Assembly: GCF_028554725.1 (NCBI RefSeq)
Contig: NC_071671.1
Coordinates: 68,504,001 to 68,568,000, forward strand
From: Zeugodacus cucurbitae
Taxonomy: Eukaryota; Arthropoda; Insecta; Diptera; Tephritidae
Direction of reading: 5' to 3'
Length of the DNA stretch: 64,000 bases
In this document: piece by piece, positions 11,818 to 24,600 of the stretch
How positions within the stretch are numbered: the stretch's first letter is position 1
Layout: each line of letters begins with the position of its first letter
Made by a program: the position numbers and the translations under genes
The notes under the pieces: generated by a model
What the model was told of the DNA's origin: nothing
What the model saw: only the letters and a program-made list of their open reading frames with translations
Database searches by the model: none

Positions 11818-14800
11818 TCATTTGGCCTTCGTCGCAGTTGCGCCGCCGTTGTTGTTGCTGTTGCTATTGACAACGGTAGTCGTGTTGTTGGTGTTGGTGT
11901 TGCCCGCGCTAGACTTTGAGGTTACACTGCCACTGGCGCTAGTTGTCGCAACTGGTGACGCTTTCGGACCTGGGACCGCAAGCGCTTTGCCGCCGCCTAC
12001 GCTGCCTGGGTTATTATCTAACGGTTTATCGGCTGGGCCGTTCTTCAACTTTTGCATGAACTCACTCAATGCCTCGGCGCGTTGCATGCGCGTCAACTGC
12101 TCTAGCATGAAGGCCTGCTGGTAGCTGTAGTGGTGACTCAGTTGTTGCGCGTTCGCGTATTGGTAGAACATGCCGCCGGGTTGGGCGGCAGCCGCTGCCG
12201 CTTGCACTTGTGCGCGCAGGAGATTATCCTTGAATAGCTTGCTGAAATCGGCAGCGCCAACGCCGCCCAAGTGCGAAGGCATACCGGGCAGCCCAGCGGC
12301 CATGGCGGCAACTTGAAGCGCAGTGGGTGGCATGTTCGGCATGGCAGGTAGAGTCGGCAGTGTTGGCATAGTCGGTGGCATGCTGGGGTGTGGTGCATGG
12401 ATCAGCTTGTTGGTGGCGTTAGAGTTAGCGGCGTTCGGAGAAGATATCGGTTGGGGCGTGGTATCAGCCGTAGCATTCGTTGTCAACTTAGATGACGACT
12501 GGTGTGCGGGTGAGGGGGATTTGTTGGACTGTGGTACGTTGGGTTTCGCAGCACTTAATGCGTTCGGCGATTGTCCATTTTTGGGCTGCTGATGCGCCAC
12601 TTGTGGTTGTGGCTGCTGTTGTTGGTGTTGTTGTGCACCTGGTGATTTTTTAGGTGGCGTCACTTTCTTAGCCGCGTGAACCTTTACCGCTACACCACTT
12701 GGCGCCGAATAAGTGCCGATAATGTTGCCAGTCGTTACCTTAGGTGGTATGATTTCTGATATGGCAGACGCAGGATTTTGTCGAGGCAAAATTGGTCGGA
12801 ACTTTTTGCTCGCATCCATACCGCTAGAGTTACTTGGCGACTTGTGTGTGGTTTTGCCATTTGGTGACGAGTTATTTTTATCGGGGCTTTGCATGGGCGA
12901 TTTCTTCTCTGCACCCGATTTTTGCTGTTCCGATTGCGGTGACTTCAGTGGCTCCGCCACCTTCATGTTCGACTTTTGATGGTTATTTTCGTTCGCATGT
13001 TTTTGGTTCATCTGGGCAGAATTCGATTGTAATGACTTTGCAGCCGAGTTTTGTGCGGTTATTTGTGTTTTATTCGCGCTATTCGAAGTGGTGTTGTATG
13101 GTGACTTTGGCGCATTACTTTGTGGTTTTTGTGTAATTTGTGCCAAAGTTGTGGTGCCATAATTTGTGGATTTTCCCTCGGTGTTGTCACGTTTTACAGG
13201 CGAGCTTGTTGTAGTAGCATTCGGCGTTGGTGGCATAAGCAGCTTTAGCGAAGAGGCGTGTGGAGTCGGTGGTAACTTCTGCGCCGGGGGTGAGGCGCGT
13301 TTGCTTTGCTCCACAGTCTCGCTTGACTGATCAGGCAACTTTAGGATCTCGATGTAATTATTCACAGGACTTTTATGTTTTGGATGCGAGGCATTATTGG
13401 TCTGCGATTCGCTATCTTCTCGTGTGATGGTGATTGAGAGTGATGATGGAATGTTAATGTTACAGGAAGTGAGCAATGATTTCACTTTTAATTGTTTTTC
13501 TGGCGGATCTTCTGGACTGGGGCTACGTGCGAATGGATAAACACGTTTGGGCCCTTGCTGTTGACCACCACCAATATCCATCGATTTATAATTAGCGTTG
13601 TGAGAGGGCGAGCTATTACCGTTCGTGGCACCTGAATTCATGCCAATACTAGCATTATCCTTCATGGTGGGTGGCGCCGGAAACAGTCCCGCCATTTGAT
13701 TGTTCGCACCCCCCAATATACTTTGCAAAAAGCTACCACTGCCGCCAGATGGACGTGGTGTGTACTTGTAAGTTGGAACTGTGGGTATATTATAGTTCGG
13801 CATATACTGCGGAGAGCTTGGCGAGTATATTGGCGAGCTTGGCGTGTACATAGGGGTACGACAACCGGGTGGCGCTTCATTGCCTTTGGACTTTGATGCA
13901 TTAAAAAGCGCCAGGTTCAAATAATTATTCGAATTACTGGTTTTGCCATTCTTTGCGCCCAATTTGTTGGCATTACTTGCCATACCATGACGTGGTTGAT
14001 TCACATTTTGAGACTGTTGTTTGGTTATCGGCGCAGGCGGTGGTCCCATCAGACTATTGTCGGCGGTGATTGTTGTGCCACTTGCGATGGTCTTTGGTCC
14101 GTACACCTTCGCGGTTGACTTTGTATTGCTGGCGATTGATTTAATTTCGGTGCCTGCATCCTTCAGTAGCTTATTGACGTCACTGGGAATGTTCGCGAAC
14201 GGATTGGGACGTGTCGACTTTGGCAGAATAGGTTGGTAGCGCTTCGCAATCGGTGTGCGATTACCAGGAGCAGCCATCTCAATACGTGTCATGGACGGCA
14301 GCAATGGTAGGGAATTCATTTTATGCGCTGCGGAAGCACTCATTTTACCGGAAACTTTTTTTGGCGGCAGACCAATTGGTGGACGCATAATTGCTTGACT
14401 GCTAGTTGTCGAAGTAACTTGGCTAGTTTTTGCATTTGGCGTGGTCGTTGTTATTGTGGCAGCTACATAAGTTGTGGGAGACGATGTGTTGTTAATGGTT
14501 TTTGGTGGAGGCATAAGAGGTTTTTCGTGCCCCGGAGTAGGCGGCTTAGCGATAGGGGATGAATTTGGTTTCGCTGCGTTGGCAATCGGACTTGGCGGCA
14601 ATTTAATTTTGAAGTCTTCAGCCGGGAGTGGCGGTGACAATTTTGGCTTCTTGGCCACATTCTTAACAGGTTCCTTAATTTTGCGTTTAGACGGCAAGGC
14701 GGGTCCTTTGAAAACGGTGGTGATTGTTGTTTTCAGCGGATCGCGAGCGCTACTTGTTGGCGACTTAATCACAACCTTATGTGTAAACGAACTGTTACTT

Positions 14801-15976
14801 TTCGGCGACTTTGGAGATTTATCATTTGTTTCGTTTTTGACAGCTTTGATCGGTGTCAGCGCAAATGACTTGAGGAACTGTGACTTTTGCTCCTCCTCAT
14901 TAGTTGGGGCAGCCACAGGCGATGTTTCAGTTGACTTGGGGTGATTTTTCGTTAATGGACTAATTTGTTCAGCCTTTATTGTCAGTGGCGGTACCGTTAG
15001 TGGACTAGGAGTCTTACTTTTGCGTTCACTGTTGGGTGAATTTTTGGGACTGGACTCTTTGTCACGTTTATTTTTCAGCTTCCACTCCTTTTCAGGACGC
15101 ACAGACTTGGTAATCTCACGACGTTGCGGATCGGACATATTTATAATTGTCACACTATTATGCTTCGATAAATCAATCTTCAATTTAATATTTTCGACTT
15201 TGCGCTCATCACGTGGTTGTTCAGCAGCTTGCTTTAATGCCTCTTTAGCCTCACGTTTCTCTTTGGATGATTTCGGTGAGTTGTGCGAGTATTGCGCATT
15301 CAATGCTTTCTCGGCTTTACGTTCAGCCGCAGAGTTTGATTGTGACCGTTTACCCTCTGTACTTGAGCTGACGGCAGAAGTTTTTGCAACCTTAGCTGGC
15401 TTTGGCGGTTTAACGACTGCTTCAACAATCGGTTTAGCTCTTAATTCTTCAGCCTCTTCGATTTCCTCTTCCTTAATATGTTCCGGCGTCATAATCAGTT
15501 GATTGTTATTTGTTAAGGCCGACACAACTGGTTTCGGAATTATTGTCATAGCATCGGGCGTAGGTGAAATAGTTTGCGTAACTTCGTTACCGGCAATTTT
15601 TGGTGAATTCGCCGTAATTGATGCATCAATAACCTCATCCTTAATTTCTACCGTCTCTGGTGCTGCTACAGGCATTATGGCTGCCGGTTTACGTGTCTTC
15701 ACAATTGGACGCAAAGAACGTTTTACACGAAAATAGAAACGCATTGGTGCATCACGTTTCCACGTGTAAATATAAGCAACATCCATGAGCGTGTAGTGAT
15801 CGAGCAGTACAATAGTCTTCACCTTGTACATGATGTCAATGTTGAAACGCTGCGAATCGATATCGAATTTCCCGTGTACGAATTTCTTCAAGTGTCCAAC
15901 AGTGCACATAGCGGGACACTGCAGGTAACGTGGCTTCAAAAATTCACCGTAATCGCTCTTCTGACGCACAAGTTCA
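11818..15976 (-). CDS. Psc: Psc coding exon 4: RAWUL domain and long disordered tail
   Basis: The exon starts after an AG acceptor (complement CT at 15977-15978) and completes D535 with its first base. RAWUL covers about residues 551-619 (RYLQCPAMC to APMRFYFRV). Then come an acidic stretch (EEEIEEAEEL), many Lys/Ser/Pro segments with recurrent SPK/SPS sites, a CTD-like motif starting at M1244, Gln-rich runs and a helical LEQLTRMQRAEALSEFMQKL segment near the end. The stop is TGA at 11818-11820. The tail is the part known in Drosophila Psc to compact nucleosome arrays. The opposite strand carries several long frames that are only shadows. Confidence 0.96.
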
Positions 15977-18900
15977 CTATAGGAGAGCAAAAGAAAAGAA
16001 AAGATGGAAGGGAACATAGTTGTAGCATTGTGCATAGACAAATTAGAGGATATTGAAAGTAATTTTAATGATTTGAATGTGCGTCTAAAGTACTATTGTA
16101 CTCATCTAAAGCTGGTAGTTAGTATGAAACCACTTATTGAGAACAACATCAGTTAACTGTTTACTTACTCTGTATCTGCGAACTCCAGCGACAAGGACAT
16201 ACAGTCCGAGGGACTAAAGATGAGGTGTTCGGTGTCTTCGCCACGTTGTTCCGGTGTAGCTATAGCGGCATCTGCCGGGCGATCTTTGTAAAAGGCGCGT
16301 TTTCGCATTAATTCTCGTTCGTAGAGACCGGGTACAAGCTTGTAGACGATGGCTTGTAACGTCGTATCGGGTCTGTAAATTAAAAAATACTTTGGTTAAT
16401 AACTTTGAAATACAATATAATTCAAAATTAGATTGTATGAAATACTCTCAATGTATGAGTCTTACCCCAAGATACAATTTCCAACTTGCTTTATGAAGGG
16501 GTTTAATTAAATACTAGCATGAGATTTTTTATATAATTGTTTCTTATTTAATATAAAAAAATATAATCACCTTTGTTCATATACTTGTATGTAATATGTA
16601 CTTTAATGGCTTTAATTTTTGTAATATTGCATATAAATTGATTAATTTGTATCAAACAAAACTGTGTACTAAAGCCCTAATCTGCTTAAAGGTCGTATAA
16701 ATCTCGTAAGTCAATGCCCTGAAAGCCTTAACCAACATAGAGTTCGGAAAAAAACTCATTTAATAGCTTCGATTGCTTGCCCCTTTCAAAGCATACAGCC
16801 TGCAATGGTTGAGTTTAAGGTGTTTTGTGCACAGGGTGTTAATATACATACATATACACATATGCACATGTGTATTCGGATCTAATGTGGTGTGAAAAAG
16901 TTTTCATCATCGACAAGGCAAACGAACCTACCAAACCCAATGCCTGTGTTGTTGTTATTGTACATTTGCCATTTGTATGCGTGTATGATTGTGTTTCGCC
17001 CTTCCTAATCACAAATATTTCAGCAATGTTTCATTTGAGTACCGAAGCATTTGGCTAATGCAAAGCGCAAACAAATAAATGCTGTGCACACAACAGAATA
17101 CATAGTTGAATGCACACACGAAGACATACATATGCACACACGATACACATAGATACAAAAAGATACCAAAGACTTTGCTGACGACAACATCATCAATGGT
17201 GAGGCAAATTCAACAGCAGCAACAATAAAAACAACAACAACAACAACACATAACATTAATGGTGTCGTCGTAGCTGATGGTAATGCTGATGCTGCTGGCA
17301 AGAGCGACGTGGCGGGTGACTTTATCAGCTTGAAAATGTTTATAGCAGGACTGACTGTGGCATAGGAGAGCGCGGCGATTGTTGCCTGTTGCCCACTGTC
17401 GCTGCGGGAATCTCGGCAACAATGACGACAACACCATGCATTTCGAATTCCGCGCACATACGATATATGTATAGCAACAACAACAACAACGTCATAATGA
17501 TAACGAACGTCAGATGGTAAAAGGAAAAACAAGAATTCAATGAAATAAAAATCGAGAAATGTAAATAAAACAATAAACAATGAGACTGCACTCCGACCCC
17601 CAACACCCCGAGCGGGAATGAGCGAGCGAGCGAGCGACCGATAACCAAACTGGCAGCGCAGAGTGTATTAAAAACGTGAGAGCACAATTTCGTTCGTTCC
17701 AAACATACAAACATTTTAATGTGTTTTTGCTCTTTCAATTATGTCCTACACATTTGTATACCTTTTTCGGCTTTACGTTTTGACTGCTCCTTCGTCACAC
17801 CATCAAGCCATTTCTCGCGTTTATCAACCGTTTATGTACCTACTTTTCTTTGTTTTGCTACACAATTTTAGTATGCCTCGGAACGAAATGGGAACTCTCA
17901 AAAGGCGCGCTATCGCTCCATGCAGTTGTTGTTTGGAATCGAACGGTACAATGTGGAAATGGCACATTACCAACTTTGCAGCTCACCTCACTGGTTTGTG
18001 GAAATCGCTAACAGCTGTGCTCGCAGCGCAAAAGCCACATTGTGCGAGCCCCACACGGCATATTACATCGATATTTATATACATACATATGTGTGATAGC
18101 GCATGCCGTCGGCAAATCGAAGCGAAACCCCGCCCGCCAGTTAATCGTAAGTGTTTACGGCACTGCATGAGGTACCAATGCAGCGGCAAGATGTTCCGAA
18201 AGCGGGTTAGAGCTGGTAACAAAAGCATCAAAATGCCGTGATTCTTGAAAATCGTAATAAGGGCTTGTACTCGTAAGAAAGCGGGACGAAAAAAAAATAA
18301 TACACGGTATGGCTTAAATTCACTTAATTGGCATTTTGATTATGTTTCCGGAAAGCGAGTTTTATTTTCCCCCTCTCTCGGTAAACTGTGTCCTTTGCGC
18401 GCGTATTGCATATGCCATTTTTTGTCATTGCGATTTCCATGCACATACACACATACTCGTGCATTCTTAAACCGAAAATAAATTTTTTTACCTCTGGCAG
18501 TGAACTCTGACTGCAAATTCGCCCCTTTTATGGCACTCGGAAGCCGTGCTTTAACATATACTATACATACATACATATATATGTACATTCATATGTGGCA
18601 ATCGGCCACAATCACACATGCCACATTACATGCTGTTGGATGCCGTTAATCAGATCATATCGACAAAGGACGACGAGCTTGTCCCGCAACTGCCGCTGTC
18701 GAAGGGATGTAATGCAATGCGAAGTTGTGATTTCTGCGCTCAAAGGAGGGTGAATTTCGTGCAAGTAGATTTCGTATAAAATATGTTCTGAGAAGATGTA
18801 TGAGGTGTGCGTTTTATCTACTGCCGGACAGCGACGAAGACGCTGATCAAGATGGGAAAGGTAAGGAGAAAAAAATACTTTGAAATAAAGTAATTGGCAG

Positions 18901-21575
18901 GATTGGCGTATGGGAAACATCTGTACAACTGTATCTATTTATTGTATGTGCAAAGGTGTGTGTTTATATGAGATACATGTATTTCGGGGTGTACTTCTTG
19001 TAGATAACTCCACATATTAATTTGAAACTTTTTCTATTTGATGTCTTATACAAAAACGGGAATGCCAATCTCAAGAAAAGATCGGTACGATTGAGTAGCC
19101 AAGCTCTATATAATTAGACATATATACATATGTGTCTATTATCAAATATGTTCCTCAAGTCCTGTCGGCAAACCAAAGTGCTTATATTTCGTTTTAAACA
19201 TTTTTTGAGGACGATCGCATCATCCAGAAACTTATCTCTGAGATTTTTTTAAGATAATGCTTGAGAAAGTTCTATATTTTATTTTGTTGTTAGCATCTTT
19301 AGGAATAATATAAACACACACCATACACAGTTTCTTTAAGAACGACTTTCTAATTAGTACATACAGTAATCCCCGACTAAGTGCCTGTTCTTAACATGGA
19401 AGACTTTTGAGACACTTATCTATAATCTTAATCTATATTTTCCTAATTCGAGATTATTTAAGACATCTCGAGTATCACAGGTGAAGAATCAGACTTAGTA
19501 AAGGAAATATGTAAATATGTTTGTATCTATATATGGACGTTACGGATGTATTTCGCACTTAACATAAAAAAATTATATTTTAACAAAAAGAATTGTACAT
19601 TCCATCTAACAAATTATATTTTTTTTAATATATGTAAAAAATATCTTCTACTCACTTTATATTTGGCTTGGCCGTGTTTATCATCATTTCACAGCGTGGG
19701 CAGTACTGTTCAGTCCGCAAATGTTTGATTAGGCAACTATGGCAAACTGTAAAGAAGAAAAATCATATAAATACAGAAACTATAAGCTATATGTTGTATG
19801 TGTAGGTATATGTATATGTGTGTACCGACATACATTTCACATAATATAATTATACCTAATTAATATATCCCTTCCATTCGTAATAAAAAAATGCATATGA
19901 ACATATTTAAACTCAAGTACCTACTTAACAATAGTTGGTTATGCAATTTTGGACCGATTATGTATAAAAATATTAGGGATTTAATGTAAAAAATTAGTAG
20001 AACGGCAGTTCCGAAAATATACCGACAAAAATTTACATTGGTGAGATTTTATATGAGGTATTTCCATTTTAATCAAGAGAGAGCCAAATATGAAACTAAG
20101 CAGACTAATTCTTGTAGGGTACTCTAGATGATGAAGACGAAATTTAAAAAAAAAAGCCTAAACAAACTTTCTTGCTGGAGTTTAGTTGGAAAAATCAGCT
20201 ATCCTATATACAACTTTCGCATCTGTTCAGCATAAATCTTCATTAATTAGAGTAGCGGGTACTTACACGAATGCAAACACTCCACAATGGTTGTGGCATC
20301 GATGAGATAACCAGTGCACAAGTGACAAATTATATGCGGATTCATGACGCTCAATAGTACTTTGCGCGGCTTATCCACAATCAGATTATCCGCAGACGCA
20401 TCGTCGGCGGTAACGAGTGGTGGGCCAGCAGCTTTCTTGCTAGCTTCCGCCGGCGCCGCAGCCGCAATCGCAGCTGTTGTATCCTTTTGATTTGTTGTCG
20501 TTGTAGGAGGCGTTGCCACTTGATTAACAGTAGTTGTTGAGATTTGCGCAGTTGTTGTTGGTGTTGTTCCGGTTACAATTGGTGTTGTCTCCTCCACCTT
20601 GACGATCACTTGTTGTGGATCGCATTCCTCTTTTATTTCCACACCATTTTGATTAATTGTTGATTTTATTATTGTCTTCGCATTTATTGTGCCTGTTGCA
20701 GCTTCTACTGCTGCTGTTGCTGTTGCTACTGCTACTGCGGCAGCAGCTGCTTCTGGTGTTGAAGTGGCACCATTACTTGTGATGGCCGACAAGGCCAACG
20801 GATTCGTTATCGTCGACGATGGGGACGAGACGGTGGTGGCGGCGGAGGATGTCTGCTGCTGTGGCATTGTAGTCGTCTTCATCGTCGGTGATTTAGTGCT
20901 GCAATTAGTTTGCGCAGGCGACAACTGCGACGACGACAACGACTGCGGCGACGATGACGACGTGCCAACAACATTACCAACAGGCGAGGAGAATTGCGTG
21001 TTGTTCACGCTTTTGGCTGTTGCGCCATTAACGGCAGCATTCGTTGTGCTGCTGGTGGCATGGGTGAAGGACACGTTTGTCGTTGTATTTGTGTGCTTTT
21101 GCATATCATTATCTTTAGCCTTGTTGTCACTGTTGGTATTTTTGTTCGTTTGTTGTTGCAGTTGTTGTTGTTGCTGCTTCATTTGGCGCACACTTTCCAC
21201 GCTCGCCGAATGCATGCCACCATTGTGTTGCATAGTTAACTTATTGTTGTTGCTGTTTTTATTTTTATTTTGACTTTGCGCCAACATGTTGTTATTACAG
21301 TTATTGTTTTTTATGTTGTTGTTGTTATTAAAGTGATGCTTGCTCTTGTTGTCCACCTTGCCATTGTCACTGCAATGCTGCGTTCGCGGCGGTGGTTGTT
21401 GTTGTGAACTTTGTTGTTGCGAGGACATCGCTGCTGGAACGCGACTATGCGAGGTCGATGTGATGGCCACACTTGTCGTAGTTGTTGCTGTTGTAACAAG
21501 TGTTGCTGCTGGAGCTGTGGGAGGTGGTGCGAGACCAGTGCCCATCACTGTTGTGGCTCCCGGCACTGGTGACAT
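11818..21575 (-). CDS. Psc: Posterior sex combs (PCGF-type PRC1 subunit), four coding exons
   Basis: Exons 21575-20267, 19746-19656, 16372-16169 and 15976-11818 join with canonical GT/AG sites and matching phases to give 1920 codons and a TGA stop. Residues 1-410 are low-complexity Thr/Ala/Asn/Gln sequence. A C3HC4 RING follows (C417, C420, C433, H435, C438, C441, C452, C455), then a conserved linker containing YKLVPGLYERELMRKRAFYK, a RAWUL ubiquitin-like domain at about 551-619, and a roughly 1300-residue Ser/Pro/Lys-rich disordered tail. This is the architecture of fly Psc (about 1600 residues in Drosophila), so this orthologue is longer, mainly from low-complexity expansion. By family knowledge it is a nuclear PRC1 core subunit that pairs with Sce/dRING and whose C-terminal tail compacts chromatin. 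The ATG at 21575 is the first in frame after a TAA nine nucleotides upstream. The paralogue Su(z)2 is the main alternative, but the closer match to Psc and the long N-terminus favour Psc. Confidence 0.96.
16169..16372 (-). CDS. Psc: Psc coding exon 3: RING-RAWUL linker
   Basis: This 204-nt exon has its acceptor complement CT at 16373-16374 and a GTAAGT donor (complement at 16163-16168). It encodes PDTTLQAIVYKLVPGLYERE, then MRKRAFYKDRP, ATPEQRGEDTEHLIFSPSD and MSLSLEF, which match my recollection of the Drosophila Psc linker almost residue for residue. Entry and exit are both phase 2. The separating intron to exon 4 is only 192 nt. Confidence 0.95.
16373..19655 (-). promoter_or_regulatory. 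Psc intron 2 with a candidate Polycomb response element
   Basis: This 3.3-kb intron is AT-rich at both ends, but its 17.1-18.9 kb part is unique and richer in GC. It holds a run of overlapping GAGCGAG/TGAGCG units (17609-17640) resembling Zeste and GAGA-factor sites, PHO-core GCCATTT matches at 17807 and 18414, CTCTC near 18373, and a CCCCGCCCGCC KLF/Sp1-type box at 18128-18138. This combination is typical of fly PREs. The motifs are seen; the function is inferred. CAA/GTT-rich stretches near 17210-17260 and 17470 are simple repeats. Confidence 0.4.
19656..19746 (-). CDS. Psc: Psc coding exon 2: second half of RING
   Basis: This 91-nt exon is bounded by an AG acceptor (complement CT at 19747-19748) and a GTGAGT donor (complement at 19650-19655). 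It encodes FCHSCLIKHLRTEQYCPRCE and continues to NIK, supplying the last four zinc ligands C438, C441, C452 and C455. It enters in phase 1 and leaves in phase 2, which fits both neighbours exactly. A short exon like this is easily missed by gene finders. Confidence 0.95.
20267..21575 (-). CDS. Psc: Psc coding exon 1: low-complexity N-terminus and first half of RING
   Basis: The exon encodes residues 1-436 plus one base. It opens MSPVPGATTVMGTG and is dominated by Thr, Ala, Asn and Gln runs. The conserved part starts near MNPHIICHLC and ends at VECLHS. The donor reads T|GTAAGT on the minus strand (complement ACTTAC at 20261-20266), so the intron splits the codon for F437 in phase 1 between RING ligands H435 and C438. 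The upstream edge of the containing exon is the acceptor at 21618-21619. Confidence 0.95.
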
Positions 21576-21617
21576 TGTTGCTTACTGTCACCCACAAAAG
21601 AACGTGAAAAATAAAAT
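21576..21617 (-). other. Psc: Psc 5'UTR part of the first coding exon, preceded by a splice acceptor
   Basis: On the minus strand a pyrimidine-rich tract ending TTTCTCTTTGCAG (complement CT at 21618-21619) is a strong acceptor 42 nt before the start codon. The 42-nt leader contains an in-frame TAA, which supports the chosen ATG. The gene therefore has at least one non-coding upstream exon, not securely located here. Confidence 0.7.
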
Positions 21618-24600
21618 CTGCAAAGAGAAAAACGAAAAATTGTTGTTGTTAGAAACGAGTGAAAAATTGGAATTTATGTGCTCCGCGGGGAGGCCGGATT
21701 AGGGGAATATAATTAAAGTGAAATGAAAATGTTTTCGTTGAATGGACATTCGTATGTATTTTCATGCGCATCTCTAAATGTATATATATATATAAATGTA
21801 TCTGTTAAAATCAGAACAAAGGTTCAACTTTAAAGCAATATAGACGAGGCTTTTAGAATGTACTAGTGAAAAACTTAATAAAATATTTCCATTAGCGAGA
21901 CTTGTCGTCTTCTTTAAGGACACATTGAAACATTGTATGGTTGAAATAATCTAGAGTAACCATCTGAGAATTCCTTAAGGAGTATTGCATATACTTATGC
22001 AATTTTTCTTTTCATCTACCGCATATTTTTTCGAAAGAAGTTGCCCCCTTTAATTCAAGTCTTAAATAAGTCTGTATATGTTCTTCCAAAAATGTTTTTC
22101 TACTTTTTTAAACGGATCTACCTTAATAAATATTGTTATATAAACCAAATTTCAAATATATGAGCTTAAAGGTATACATATACTAAGTGACCTGAGCTCG
22201 GACGAAAACTTGTTACAAATGCTTAAGAAAAATAAATAAAAATGAAGTAGAACAAATAACTGATATTGCAAGAAAACTTTAATAAATTCTGTATTTACTT
22301 TTCGTGTGCTCACGACCAAAAACAAACAACGATTACACGCACAAGCAGATACTGAATTGATAAAAACGTGCGCCAAGGATAATTGAAAACCAAATTCAAT
22401 GATGGTCCTGTCCTCAGTACAACTGCTTAAAGATCAAGGACGACAAAAGCACATACACATATTCTGGCAAGCTAAAAGTTACAAAAATAATTTAAAGACT
22501 GCGTATATGTATTTGTATTTGTATTTATTTCTAAGAAAGCTGATAACATTTTGCGCAAGAGTCGTAAAGAAAGCTCACGTCATATGCCCGTAAGAAAAGT
22601 TAAAGGGCAGTTAGATGAAGAAAAAAATTAGGAAGTCAGTAAGAATTGGCCAAAATAAAAGATATCAACTGACAGGAAAAGAAAAAGGTGAAAAGTTTAT
22701 TGCAAGCAGCTCGAGGCCAAACGTCGAAGAAGAAGCAGAAAAATGTCAATGAGTGACAGGCAATATTAGTGAAGGGACAAAAATTTACCAGTACAGCAGC
22801 AAAACAACTTTCAAGTGAAAGCATGCGAGACAGACAAAATATATGTACAAGTACAAGTAGATAGTACATGTAGTACAAAGAAGTTTGCGAGTTTAAGCCC
22901 GAAGCGCGGTGTAATGGCCCTTGGCCGGTTGGCCCACGCCAAAATACGGGTTTGCCCTTTGCGCGCACACGAAAACGCAAAACTTGACAAGCTCTGTACG
23001 AAAAAATGCCGAAAATCTGTTTTTTTGATACCGTTTACGAGTACATACGAATACATAAGTATGCAAGTACCAGCGCCAGCGCCAGCACCAACATACCAGT
23101 TCGCAATCAGCAGTTGAACAGTAGCTGTGGCAACCCTGCACCGCACGATAAGGGAATTTGAAAACATACACAGTTGACGTCGGAACGCTGCCACCGCCAT
23201 TGCCACTGAAATAATATAAAAATTGGAAAAGCTACGGTAAGCTGCACAGCGTAGACGTCGAGCTGTTCGGTCAAAGGCGAAACAGTCAGCTTGGCTGTGT
23301 TGAAACTAAAGTGAAGCTACGTAACGTAATGGAACAAGGTTGAGGGGAGTGCGAAGAGGAGTTAAAGTTAGCCGCCGGCAGGCAAGGCCTTGTATTTACT
23401 AACATTATATGCGCTGCGTACAGTGTTGTTGTTGCTGTTGTTGCTGTCGTTGCTATCGCATTTACCACTGCCACTATTGCGTCAGTGTTCTCTATTTATT
23501 TGGGCTTCAAGTAAATGTTTTGTTGCTACAGCTGGCGGAGTTCATTGGAAGAGAGAAGGCCGTGCGCTGTGTACTGTGAATGGATGAATATCTGACGAGG
23601 CAGTGAGGTGTAAAGCAACGAGCAACATACCTATCTAAATGAACACGCTAACCATGCTGTAGAGGGGGTTGAAAAGCGGAAGCATCGAGATGTAGATACA
23701 AACACACAAACATATTTTCATTATATATGCGGCATAAGCATTACTTGTTAATATATTATACAATTTTATTCATTGGATGCGCATAAAACAACAAATAAGG
23801 TAAGTAAAAATATGCCGTGTTGACATACAGACTACATACAAACATACATGTACTTATTGAAGTATATAATTAATATCTATGTGTGTATGTGAGAGCAGGC
23901 TCTGATCGACTTTCTTAAGACTGTAATTAAACAGCAAGCAATTGCAACCTTAATTAGAAGAAGAAAAAACCATTCGAATCTTAGCCTTCAAGGACTCTTC
24001 AAGGAATTCGTCGTGTCGCAGTACGCATAATACGATCTGCACAGGATCTATGCAAGTAGGTAAAACTGGATGGAAATGTGAAATGTGAGCTCACATTTCC
24101 AATGTATAACGAGCAAACTTCCCCGTCTCGTCGACAGATGATCAACAACCAACAACGAACCAGACACAAAGGCACTGTGCAGAATGTGTTCAACAAAAGA
24201 GAATTTGCAAAAGCGGTCGACAGTAAAGGTTTCTACAATAACAACGGTAAAGACGCACATAAACAGATGCAATAGCAAAATGTTTAAAACATTGCATGTA
24301 CATAATGGTAAATATAATACTCGTATATGCAATGCTTAAAAAAATATCTGTATGTCTTTATATATTATATGTATGTACATATCTAAGCATATTTACATAG
24401 ATATGTCAATACATGCATAGTGTACATATGCGAGCGTTTAAACGGAAAGCCCGCATGCTGAAGCCAAAAGTATGGCTGGCATAGGCGAATAAGCGAACAA
24501 AGGAGTCATCAAGGAATATAGCATACTTGTATAAAGTGCACAGTGTGTTCGTTTGCACAACGATAAAAATTAAGAAAATATTAAACAATTTTATTTTTTC

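Noticed and set aside
11762..15736. Many plus-strand frames of 60-160 codons opposite Psc exon 4 (for example 15020-15502 and 14474-14944)
   Set aside because: They are reverse-strand shadows of the Ser/Pro/Lys-rich Psc coding exon and show no domain of their own.
11818..16041. Reading Psc exon 4 as a single 1407-codon gene starting at 16041
   Set aside because: The first 22 codons lie in intron 3. The acceptor at 15977-15978 joins in phase with exon 3, restoring the conserved linker.
17020..17738. Minus-strand frames of 186 and 132 codons in Psc intron 2
   Set aside because: They are built largely of Val/Cys/Leu runs from GTT/GTC repeats, overlap each other in different frames, and have no splice logic with Psc.
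20689..21702. Plus-strand frames of 194 and 120 codons opposite Psc exon 1
   Set aside because: They translate the complement of Gln/Asn/Thr repeats into Val/Leu/Cys runs; antisense shadows.
22811..23206. 131-codon minus-strand frame and overlapping frames
   Set aside because: Three frames on both strands overlap in the same GC-richer island; no one frame is favoured.
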